From positions 1 to 18,934 of the forward strand of contig JAFAAW010000006.1 in assembly GCA_023426365.1 (NCBI GenBank): a stretch of DNA of 18,934 bases. Reading direction: 5' to 3'. The notes beneath the pieces were generated by a model. The model did not search any database and was not told the origin of the DNA. It saw only the letters and a list, made by a program, of their open reading frames with translations. Within the stretch, counting starts at the first letter, position 1; each line of letters opens with the position of its first letter. Shown here one piece after another: positions 7,619 to 17,368 of the stretch. The position numbers and the translations under genes are program-made. The DNA comes from Pseudomonadota bacterium (GTDB lineage: Bacteria > Pseudomonadota > Alphaproteobacteria > Rhodospirillales > Magnetospirillaceae).

Positions 7619-8293
7619 ATGACTTCAGTTCTCGTCCGTTTCTCGGCCGCCGTGCTCGGCCTGGCTGCCCTGGCGTCGTGCACCTGGCGGGGCGGCGACA
7701 TCGGTGATCCGCTGGAGCGCAAGGCCCATTGGTTCTCCTTCGTCGAAGGCGACGACATCCGCGCCACGTGCGACGCGGGCACGCCCGACCGCTACCGGCT
7801 GGTCTACAATGCTGTATACGACGAGCAGCTAAGGATCTATGAACTGGACGCCCTGCGCCGCCTGCTGGTGATCCGCGTGGTCAACCAGGGGGGCGGCGCG
7901 CGTCTGTCCTCGGCCGATCTTCTGGCGCCGTGGCGGGCGGTCGAGGCCAAGGTGCAACTGGATCAGGGCCGCTATGACGATCTGGTGCGGGCCTTCGGGC
8001 GCGGCGGCATGTTCGCGCCGCCGCCGGTGGGGCTGGAACTGCCGTCGCGGTCCTATTTCTGGACCGCCGCCATGTGCAAGGACGGGCGCTACGCCTTCAC
8101 CGCGTGGAAGCATCCCTCCGCCGCCTTCGCCGCCATGGGCTTCGATCGCGAGCTGTTCGCGCTCGACACCACCGGCATCGCGGTGAATCAGGCCAAGGAA
8201 GTGCCGTTCGACCCCATCTGGGAGGCCAAGGCCAAGCGCCTGGAAGTGCCGGTCTTTTCCCTGCGGGTGACGGCGAACGGCCTGATGAACTAG
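7619..8293 (+). CDS. Putative lipoprotein of unknown function
   Basis: The gene encodes 224 residues. The N-terminus has a short charged region, a hydrophobic stretch and the lipobox LASC with Cys21, so it should be lipidated and membrane-anchored. After the anchor comes a domain with DIRATCDAGTPDRYRLVYNAVYDEQLRIYEL (from about residue 43) and a single later Cys in AAMCKDGRY (about 155). No Asp follows the lipid Cys, so outer-membrane sorting is plausible. The longer open frame upstream is unlikely, because GAGGAT sits at a correct distance before the ATG at 7619 and the signal sequence starts there. I do not recognise the family. It lies between a peptidoglycan enzyme and a phasin without a clear link to either. 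Confidence 0.85.
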   Translation: MTSVLVRFSAAVLGLAALASCTWRGGDIGDPLERKAHWFSFVEGDDIRATCDAGTPDRYRLVYNAVYDEQLRIYELDALRRLLVIRVVNQGGGARLSSADLLAPWRAVEAKVQLDQGRYDDLVRAFGRGGMFAPPPVGLELPSRSYFWTAAMCKDGRYAFTAWKHPSAAFAAMGFDRELFALDTTGIAVNQAKEVPFDPIWEAKAKRLEVPVFSLRVTANGLMN

Positions 8294-8311
8294 GCGGCAT
8301 GACATCCATAT

Positions 8312-8320
8312 TGCACCGCA
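8312..8320. promoter_or_regulatory. PhaR-like TGC-N3-GCA site 1
   Basis: TTGC-ACC-GCAC (8311-8321) contains a TGC-N3-GCA core, as in PhaR operators described for Paracoccus and Rhodobacter phasin genes. It lies just upstream of the phasin -35 box. Confidence 0.4.
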
Positions 8321-8330
8321 CAAGGCCATA

Positions 8331-8360
8331 TTGACTCTGGATTTCGCGTAGGAGCATAGT
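8331..8360 (+). promoter_or_regulatory. Candidate phasin promoter
   Basis: TTGACT (8331-8336) and CATAGT (8355-8360) are separated by 18 nt. Transcription would start near 8367, leaving a leader of about 108 nt before the phasin ATG. Confidence 0.55.
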
Positions 8361-8368
8361 GGGTATGT

Positions 8369-8377
8369 TGCGCTGCA
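8369..8377. promoter_or_regulatory. PhaR-like TGC-N3-GCA site 2
   Basis: TTGC-GCT-GCAC (8368-8378) repeats the pattern of the site 57 bp upstream. It overlaps or closely follows the predicted transcription start, a position suited to repression. Confidence 0.4.
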
Positions 8378-8474
8378 CCATGGCGTGCGGCGGCCGTTGT
8401 CGCCGCCCCTCGGAGCCATGGCCGCGGCGCCGCCCATCAGCCCCCGGACGACGATCTTAAGGAGTTTGCGCGTC

Positions 8475-9113
8475 ATGACCACCGCCGCCACCACCCCCGC
8501 CAAGCCCAAGGCCAAGCCGGCCGCCGCCAAGCCGGCTTCCGCCGCCCCGGCCGAGGCCGCCATTCCCGCCGCCCCGCTGGCCGTGGCCGCGCCGGCCGCG
8601 GAGGCCACCAAGGTGATCGAACAGGCGGTGAACGCCGGCAAGGAGACCGTGGAACAGGTGGTCAAGGCGTCGCAGGATGCCGCCGCCAAGGGCTACGACA
8701 AGGCCGTCGCCGTCGCCAAGGATCAGGTGGAGGCCGCCCAGAAGGTGCAGGCCCAGGCGGTGAAGTCGTCCGAGGAGGCGCTGGCCGCCGCCAAGGAGAA
8801 CCTGGATGCGGTGGTCAAGGCCGGCCAGTTGCTGGCCCAGGGCCTGCAGGACCTGTCCAAGTCGGTGGTGGTGCTGACCCAGGAAGCGGTCGAGGACAGC
8901 GTCGCCTCCACCAAGAAGCTGCTGTCGGCCAAGACCGTGCACGAGGCGGTGGACATCCATTCCGCCCATGCCAAGGCGCAGATCGACCGCCTGCTGGCCG
9001 AGGGCACCCGCCTGTCCGACAGCACCCGCAAGCTGTTCGAGGACGCGCTGGCCCCGGTCCACGCCCGCCTGCACGCCACCATGGACAAGCTGACCAAGCT
9101 GACCCGGCACTAA
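8475..9113 (+). CDS. Phasin family protein (polyhydroxyalkanoate granule coat)
   Basis: The 212-residue protein starts with an Ala/Pro/Lys-rich low-complexity segment (about 5-50). An almost entirely alpha-helical, Ala/Val/Lys/Glu-rich domain follows, with heptad-like amphipathic patterning. It has no Cys or Trp and no signal peptide. The C-terminal half, with VEDSVASTKKLLSAKT, HAKAQIDRLLAEGTRLSD and a final LHATMDKLTKL, matches the phasin_2 type found in alphaproteobacteria. Phasins coat polyhydroxybutyrate granules in the cytoplasm and control their size and number. The ATG at 8475 follows TAAGGAG by 10-11 nt. The open frame before it is the leader. The gene is monocistronic, with its own promoter and strong terminator. 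No synthase or depolymerase gene is nearby. Confidence 0.88.
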   Translation: MTTAATTPAKPKAKPAAAKPASAAPAEAAIPAAPLAVAAPAAEATKVIEQAVNAGKETVEQVVKASQDAAAKGYDKAVAVAKDQVEAAQKVQAQAVKSSEEALAAAKENLDAVVKAGQLLAQGLQDLSKSVVVLTQEAVEDSVASTKKLLSAKTVHEAVDIHSAHAKAQIDRLLAEGTRLSDSTRKLFEDALAPVHARLHATMDKLTKLTRH

Positions 9114-9134
9114 AGGCGGGGAGCCTCCTATCCG

Positions 9135-9169
9135 AAAAGCCCGGCGGCTTCCCCCGCCGGGCTTTTTTT
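9135..9169 (+). terminator. Intrinsic terminator of the phasin gene
   Basis: A 9-bp stem (9139-9147 with 9154-9162), extendable by A-T pairs, has a 6-nt loop and is followed by seven T residues. It is a textbook intrinsic terminator. Confidence 0.93.
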
Positions 9170-9237
9170 ATGGGCAAATCCCTGACGATCGGCTCGAATG
9201 GCGCACGAGGCCCTTTTCGCCGGCCGGTTCCGCCCAA

Positions 9238-9243
9238 TATGAT
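9238..9243 (+). promoter_or_regulatory. Possible -10 box of the clpS-clpA operon
   Basis: TATGAT matches the -10 consensus at five of six positions and lies 40 nt before the clpS ATG. The sequence 17-18 nt upstream (TTTTCG) is a poor -35, so this is tentative. Confidence 0.3.
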
Positions 9244-9282
9244 AGGCGTGTACCAGTGGGCAACACCCGTGCATGCGAGAAC

Positions 9283-9615
9283 ATGAGCGACCATCGAGAC
9301 GACCAGCATAACGACGACGGCAACCAGACAGGCGTGGTCATCAAGACCCGGCCCAAGACCAAGAAGCCGTCCATGTACAAAGTGCTGATGCTGAACGACG
9401 ACTACACCCCCATGGAGTTCGTCGTTCATGTGCTCGAGCGCTTTTTCAACAAAAACCGCGAGGAGGCGACGCGCATCATGCTGCACGTCCATACCCGCGG
9501 CGTCGGGATCTGCGGCGTGTACACATACGAGGTGGCGGAAACCAAGGTGACCCAGGTCATGGATTTGGCCCGGCAGAACCAGCATCCGCTTCAGTGCACA
9601 ATAGAGAAGGATTAA
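9283..9615 (+). CDS. clpS: ATP-dependent Clp protease adaptor ClpS
   Basis: The 110-residue adaptor delivers N-end-rule substrates, with bulky hydrophobic N-termini, to ClpAP. After a flexible N-terminal extension (1-28) the conserved core begins MYKVLMLNDDYTPMEFVVHVLERFF (31-55). It contains the Asn-Asp pair (38-39) that binds the substrate amino group and the Met of the specificity pocket. The conserved His (His70) in VHTRG is followed by GICGVYTYEVAETKV (75-89) and a final HPLQCTIEKD. A GTG at 9256 would add nine residues. I prefer the ATG at 9283 because its extension is typical for the family, although the ribosome site (GCGAGAA) is weak. clpA starts 18 nt after its stop. Confidence 0.97.
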   Translation: MSDHRDDQHNDDGNQTGVVIKTRPKTKKPSMYKVLMLNDDYTPMEFVVHVLERFFNKNREEATRIMLHVHTRGVGICGVYTYEVAETKVTQVMDLARQNQHPLQCTIEKD

Positions 9616-9633
9616 CCTTCGGAAGGAGCCCGC

Positions 9634-11925
<2,292 letters not shown>

Positions 11926-11947
11926 CATCCGCCCGTGCCGCTGGTGC

Positions 11948-11981
11948 AAAAGGGGGGGGCGAGCAAGCGCCCCCCTTTTTT
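11948..11981 (+). terminator. Intrinsic terminator of clpS-clpA
   Basis: A GC stem of G-run and C-run arms (GGGGGGGCG-type with CGCCCCCC) has a small loop and is followed by six T residues. It begins 22 nt after the clpA stop. Confidence 0.93.
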
Positions 11982-11987
11982 CTGTGG

Positions 11988-12062
11988 TTCATCGCGGATT
12001 TGCGGGGAAGGTTGCGCACCGGCCGGGCCGTGACGAGCAGGTTCCCGCTCATCCGCGATGAA
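11988..12062 (+). repeat. Palindromic repeat B, full copy (75 bp)
   Basis: The element is bounded by perfect 12-bp inverted repeats, TTCATCGCGGAT (11988-11999) and ATCCGCGATGAA (12051-12062). Inside these, GCGGGGAA pairs with TTCCCGC. A related copy lies at 360-439. Both copies start within 6-8 nt of the T-tract of an intrinsic terminator and point the same way relative to it. It behaves like a REP-type element. Confidence 0.7.
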
Positions 12063-12235
12063 CCTTTTCTTTGCCCAGTCAGCAGACCTTTCGGGTGGTC
12101 CCGTGCCCCGTCGTTGTCGGCAGGCCGGAGGGGGCACCGACGGCCCGTTCTGTCCTGACCTGCACTTGCGGGGTAGGTTCGCGCGTGACAGGCCCGCGCT
12201 CCGACTTTTGCGCCGTCGCCGCGTCGCCAGAAAAC
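12063..12235. other. Intergenic stretch, no gene recognised
   Basis: Open frames here are short, lack ribosome sites and have no recognisable product. This stretch separates the clpA terminator and repeat B from the promoter of the small transcript. Confidence 0.5.
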
Positions 12236-12265
12236 TTGACTCCCCGTGCAAGACGGGGGCATAAT
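12236..12265 (+). promoter_or_regulatory. Strong promoter with a dyad in its spacer
   Basis: TTGACT (12236-12241) and CATAAT (12260-12265) are 18 nt apart, each matching five of six consensus positions. The spacer is almost wholly a perfect inverted repeat, CCCCGT-GCAAG-ACGGGG (12242-12258). Spacer-centred dyads are typical of MerR-family operators, although those usually sit in 19-20 bp spacers. The preceding C also gives CTTGAC, so a heat-shock sigma factor cannot be excluded. Confidence 0.6.
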
Positions 12266-12380
12266 AAGGCCATAGCAAAGCAAGAGGAGTTGGACGGTTT
12301 TCCGGCAGTACTCAAGTCAACCGGCCAACACCAAGTCCCAAGTGGGGCGGGTGAACCGGGAAGGAGGGTGCATAACCGGC

Positions 12381-12419
12381 ATGACGCCACCGGGTAAGCT
12401 TGAAGGTACCTTTGAATAA
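12381..12419 (+). CDS. Possible 12-codon leader ORF
   Basis: ATG to TAA encodes MTPPGKLEGTFE. The AAGGAGG at 12361-12367 is strong but 13 nt from the ATG, longer than usual. Its stop codon lies in the loop of the hairpin 12405-12425, which covers the ribosome site of the next small ORF. Translation is speculative. Confidence 0.15.
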   Translation: MTPPGKLEGTFE

Positions 12420-12426
12420 GGTGCCC

Positions 12427-12477
12427 ATGATTTACACAGGACCGACATACCTCTATCGGCGTTCCGCCGAATATTAG
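12427..12477 (+). CDS. Possible 16-codon ORF
   Basis: ATG to TAG encodes MIYTGPTYLYRRSAEY, with AAGGTG four nucleotides upstream. The ribosome site forms the right arm of an 8-bp hairpin. Third positions are not GC-rich as in neighbouring genes, which argues against a selected coding sequence. I do not recognise the peptide. Confidence 0.2.
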   Translation: MIYTGPTYLYRRSAEY

Positions 12478-12500
12478 GGCCGCGCCGGCCCCAGACCGAC

Positions 12501-12545
12501 AACCCCGCGATGAGCGTTGAATCGCCCGCGGGGTTCGGCTTTTTT
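12501..12545 (+). terminator. Intrinsic terminator of the small transcript
   Basis: AACCCCGCG (12501-12509) pairs with CGCGGGGTT (12527-12535) across a 17-nt loop. A CGGC step and six T residues follow. Confidence 0.85.
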
Positions 12546-12762
12546 GGGCGCTGGCCATGTGCGACGCAGGCCATGTGCGGCGCGCGCTGTGCCGCGCCGC
12601 GCCGGGTCTGGCTTGGTCCGATCCGCTCCGCTCATCGCTCTCTGCCGGCCGGCCGCACCGGTGCGGCCCGGGCTTTCCCGCCCCGCAAGTTTCTGTCCCT
12701 CATGATCATGAATGCAAGTGCCGCCGTTCGCGCTGCGGCGGCTTATGGCGTTGCCCAGATGC
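12546..12762. other. Intergenic stretch with short repeats, no gene
   Basis: Contains a 16-bp tandem repeat with two differences (12553-12568 and 12569-12584, GGCCATGTGCG core). It also contains a perfect 18-bp palindrome GGCCGCACCGGTGCGGCC (12651-12668) and a 7-bp hairpin at 12720-12742. No credible coding frame was seen on either strand. Confidence 0.5.
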
Positions 12763-12800
12763 AAAAGGGCCGGAGGCGAGGCGCCGACGCATCCCGGCCC
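12763..12800 (-). terminator. Intrinsic terminator of the two-gene minus-strand operon
   Basis: On the minus strand GGGCCGG (12800-12794) pairs with CCGGCCC (12773-12767), followed by TTTT. It lies 31 nt after the stop codon of the second gene. Confidence 0.8.
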
Positions 12801-12830
12801 GTCCGCGTGGCGCCGTGGGCCGGCCTGGGG

Positions 12831-13067
12831 TCACGATGGGTGGCAGCCGCATGGCGGTGGATTACGGCCGCTGTGGCTGCGGGCGCCGCTCCAATGGGCC
12901 AGGGCGGCCTTTGCCGCGTCCACCGCCCGGCGGGCCTCGCGCAGCAGGCCCTGCTTGGTCATCAATTGCGGGGCGGTGGGCAGAACCGCCTCGTTGGCGC
13001 GGTCCAGCAGATCGAAGGCGCGGTCCAGTTCGCGGCCGGACGTGATCAGCTTGTCGTGGTCAACCAT
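12831..13067 (-). CDS. Small protein of unknown function
   Basis: The gene encodes 78 residues starting MVDHDKLITSGRELDRAFDLLDRANE. Residues 1-60 are predicted mostly helical and charged, with REARRAVDAAKAALAHW near the end. The tail is short and Pro/Cys-containing. No signal peptide or membrane segment is seen. A strong GGGAGGG ribosome site lies 7 nt before the ATG. It follows the 127-aa gene by 50 nt and is followed by a terminator, so it is the second gene of that operon. The family is not recognised. Confidence 0.75.
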   Translation of the reverse strand: MVDHDKLITSGRELDRAFDLLDRANEAVLPTAPQLMTKQGLLREARRAVDAAKAALAHWSGARSHSGRNPPPCGCHPS

Positions 13068-13117
13068 CGTGCTGCCCTCCCATGCCGGGGTCTCGTCGGC
13101 TGCCCGGTCTTGGATGT

Positions 13118-13501
13118 TCAGTGGCCGTCCTTGGCCTTGCGGAAGCCCGCCTTGTGCATGGCCTTCTTCAGGTCTTCCCAGGCGGTATAGATGTCGGCGG
13201 CGACCATGCCGGCGGTGCCGTTGGGGCCGGTGCGGAAGAACGCCTCGGCCTGACGCATCTGTGCCGCCAGGGTTTCGGCGGCGGTGCGGGTGGTCTCGAA
13301 CGACATCAGCGCGCTGCGGGTGGCCAGGAATTGCTCCAGCTCGGCCAGCTCGGCGGGCGAACAGGCGCGGCGCACGGTGTCGTCGATTTCGGGGGCGTCC
13401 TTGTCCAGCCGCGCCACCACCTCGGCCCGGCCGCGCTTGATGGCGGGATCATAGACGGTGCGGATCACCTGAATGACCCGGCTGCGTTCGCGGAACTGCA
13501 T
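13118..13501 (-). CDS. Conserved-looking hypothetical protein, 127 residues
   Basis: The protein begins MQFRERSRVIQVIRTVYDPAIKRGRAEVVARLDKDAP. The basic N-terminal beta-like segment with RTVYDP-x-x-KRGR (14-24) precedes a helical remainder (about 40-125) that ends in a Lys-rich tail. It is soluble, with no signal peptide. GGGAGGGA lies 5 nt before the ATG. A good promoter (13553-13581) precedes it and the 78-aa gene follows in the same transcript. The RTxYDPxxKR motif feels familiar from other uncharacterised proteobacterial proteins, but I cannot name a family or function. Confidence 0.82.
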   Translation of the reverse strand: MQFRERSRVIQVIRTVYDPAIKRGRAEVVARLDKDAPEIDDTVRRACSPAELAELEQFLATRSALMSFETTRTAAETLAAQMRQAEAFFRTGPNGTAGMVAADIYTAWEDLKKAMHKAGFRKAKDGH

Positions 13502-13552
13502 CGTGTCCCTCCCGCCGGTCTGCGGCCCGCATGCGGACGATTGATGGGCATG

Positions 13553-13581
13553 ATATTACGCTGCGCGAAGTGTCATATCAA
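13553..13581 (-). promoter_or_regulatory. Promoter of the 127-aa/78-aa operon
   Basis: On the minus strand TTGATA (13581-13576) and TAATAT (13558-13553) are 17 nt apart. An inverted repeat TGATAT-N18-ATATCA (13551-13580) coincides with both boxes and could bind a dimeric regulator. Confidence 0.6.
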
Positions 13582-13633
13582 GCCCGCTGGTGGGCCGTAT
13601 GCGGGCGGCTGGTTGACCGGAGGAGGGGTGGGA

Positions 13634-14167
13634 TCAGTCCCGTTCGGCCTTGCGGCGCTGGCTTTCCCATTCCTTGGCCCAATCCTTGGGCGGCCGCACG
13701 TCGGCCGACCACAGGCCCTTGCGGGCGGCCAGGGCGGCGGCCTGGTCGGCTTCGTAGGGGCCGTCCTTGGTGGCGCGGGCAACGCCCGAGGCCACCAGCA
13801 GGCGGCCCAGATCGCCCTCGGCCACGCGGCAGCGGCCGAACAAGGTGCCGCCCGACACGTCATAGAGGTCGCAGGCGACGCCCTTGGCCAGCAATTCGGC
13901 CATGCGCTTGCGGGCGGGGCGGGCACAGGCGAACTCGCCCTTGCCGGTGGTGGTGCCGCACAGGTCGCGATAGCCCGGCGCGGCGATGCCGATCAACTGC
14001 ACCTTCAGGCCGCGCACCTGCACGGCGTCGGCCTCGAACCCGTCGGCGCGCCCCCACACGCAGGCGCCGCCGCCATCCTCCTCGGTGCAGCGCACCGGGC
14101 CGGCCTGGGCGGTCGAGGCCACCAGCGAAAGAAGAAATGGCAGGATCAGGGCGCGTATTGCATGCAT
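13634..14167 (-). CDS. Secreted staphylococcal-nuclease-like protein with altered active site
   Basis: The gene encodes 177 residues. An N-terminal signal peptide (1-22, ending AQA) directs export. Residues about 35-155 follow the SNase/thermonuclease OB-fold pattern: VQLIGIAAPG (56-65), a Cys-rich segment, GRCRVAEGDLGRLLVASGVARA (111-132) and AARKGLW (147-153). In active nucleases the first motif reads R-L-x-x-x-D-x-P-E. Here Arg is Gln57, Asp is Ala62 and Glu is Gly65, so the Ca-binding and general-base residues are missing. The second Arg survives as Arg112. It is therefore probably not a nuclease and may bind a ligand. Extra Cys pairs suggest disulfides, as expected for an exported protein. 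The frame is open far upstream only because it runs antisense to alaS. The ATG at 14167 starts the signal peptide. Confidence 0.82.
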   Translation of the reverse strand: MHAIRALILPFLLSLVASTAQAGPVRCTEEDGGGACVWGRADGFEADAVQVRGLKVQLIGIAAPGYRDLCGTTTGKGEFACARPARKRMAELLAKGVACDLYDVSGGTLFGRCRVAEGDLGRLLVASGVARATKDGPYEADQAAALAARKGLWSADVRPPKDWAKEWESQRRKAERD

Positions 14168-14203
14168 CCGCCCAGCATAGCGTGCCCCGGCTGCGACGCC
14201 AAC

Positions 14204-14233
14204 TGGACACGGGGCCAAGGCGCGGGTTAAAAA
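14204..14233 (+). promoter_or_regulatory. Candidate alaS promoter
   Basis: TGGACA (14204-14209) and TAAAAA (14228-14233) are separated by 18 nt. A 7-bp inverted repeat, AAAGCCG/CGGCTTT (14231-14237 with 14255-14261), lies at the start of the predicted leader. No T-box features are seen. Confidence 0.45.
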
Positions 14234-14305
14234 GCCGTTTCGCCCCGGAAAACCCGGCTTTGGCGCGTGCCTGCGCACGTCACCCGCACGATCACGGTAG
14301 AGGCC

Positions 14306-16954
<2,649 letters not shown>

Positions 16955-16977
16955 GGCCCGGGGCATGTGTTTCGTCG

Positions 16978-16998
16978 TGGCCGGGCCTGACCCGGCCA
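16978..16998. repeat. Short palindrome, related to repeat C
   Basis: TGGCCGGG-CCTGA-CCCGGCCA is a perfect 8-bp inverted repeat. The sequence around it (CGTCGTGGCCGGGCCTGA) resembles the left end of the repeat at 17117-17210, so it is probably a remnant of the same element type. Confidence 0.55.
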
Positions 16999-17027
16999 TG
17001 GCGGAAATGTGGTTCGGAGAAATAAAT

Positions 17028-17064
17028 GCCCCGCATCCGGCGCGCTGCCTGATGCGGGGCTTTC
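17028..17064 (+). terminator. Intrinsic terminator of alaS
   Basis: GCCCCGCATC (17028-17037) pairs perfectly with GATGCGGGGC (17051-17060), followed by TTTCCTT. It lies 74 nt after the alaS stop. Confidence 0.8.
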
Positions 17065-17116
17065 CTTGAGGGCATGTCAGCAGGGCCTGCTGGTTGTCCG
17101 TTTGGCCTTGGCTTTC

Positions 17117-17210
17117 GTCATGGCCGGGCTTGCCCCAGCCATCCGCGTCTTCCCGGCGGCACGTTGCCGGATGATACCGCGTGGATGCGCGGATCAAGTC
17201 CGCCCATGAC
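17117..17210. repeat. Intergenic palindromic repeat C (94 bp)
   Basis: The ends GTCATGGCCGGGCTTG and CAAGTCCGCCCATGAC are complementary at 14 of 16 positions. Inside is the ATCCGCG ... CGCGGAT type of internal symmetry. This composition (the GGTCCGCCC/GGGCTTGCC type) is characteristic of intergenic palindromic repeats seen widely in alphaproteobacterial chromosomes. Its left 17 bp (17116-17132) are identical to 383-399 on the opposite strand. Confidence 0.7.
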
Positions 17211-17220
17211 GTCCATATCT

Positions 17221-17333
17221 GGCGATGTAAGCCGACCGAGCCGCTGTTGTTGGCGGGAATGCCCGGGCACCCACAGCCTCCGCTGACATCGCCTTTCTTT
17301 AAGCGCCCAGGCCCAACGGCCTTTCCGTTGGGC
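17221..17333. other. Inverted repeats downstream of the minus-strand lipoprotein gene
   Basis: GGCGATGT (17221-17228) is complementary to ACATCGCC (17285-17292) with 56 nt between. A separate 9-bp hairpin lies at 17311-17319 with 17325-17333. On the minus strand the latter could end the lipoprotein transcript, but it has no T-tract. No gene is seen here. Confidence 0.4.
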
Positions 17334-17368
17334 TGGTAGCGTTGGGGCCTTTCGTCCTTCGGGGTGTC

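Larger units (their letters stand above)
12272..12545 (+). ncRNA. Candidate small RNA or leader transcript of about 275 nt, family unknown
   Basis: A good promoter upstream and an intrinsic terminator downstream delimit a transcript of about 275 nt with no conventional gene. Its base composition is less GC-rich than the neighbouring genes. Visible structures are GGTACCTT/AAGGTGCC (12405-12412 with 12418-12425, one G-U pair), TCGGCG/CGCCGA (12456-12461 with 12465-12470) and GGGCC/GGCCC (around 12478-12492). It contains AAGGAGG (12361-12367) and several GGA motifs. I compared it from memory with tmRNA, RNase P RNA, SRP RNA, 6S RNA and common riboswitches and saw no conserved core. It may instead encode one or two micropeptides (separate entries). 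Confidence 0.5.

Noticed and set aside
12272..12545. Identity as tmRNA, RNase P RNA, SRP RNA, 6S RNA or a cobalamin riboswitch
   Set aside because: None of the conserved cores I know for these (for example the tmRNA tag frame, the RNase P GAGGAAAGTCC segment, the SRP GGAAGGNAGCAGCC loop) could be found. The comparison was from memory, so a covariance search could still change this.
12510..13190. A 226-codon plus-strand frame through the intergenic region
   Set aside because: It runs antisense to the two small operon genes, which have strong ribosome sites, a promoter and a terminator. Its translation has no recognisable features.
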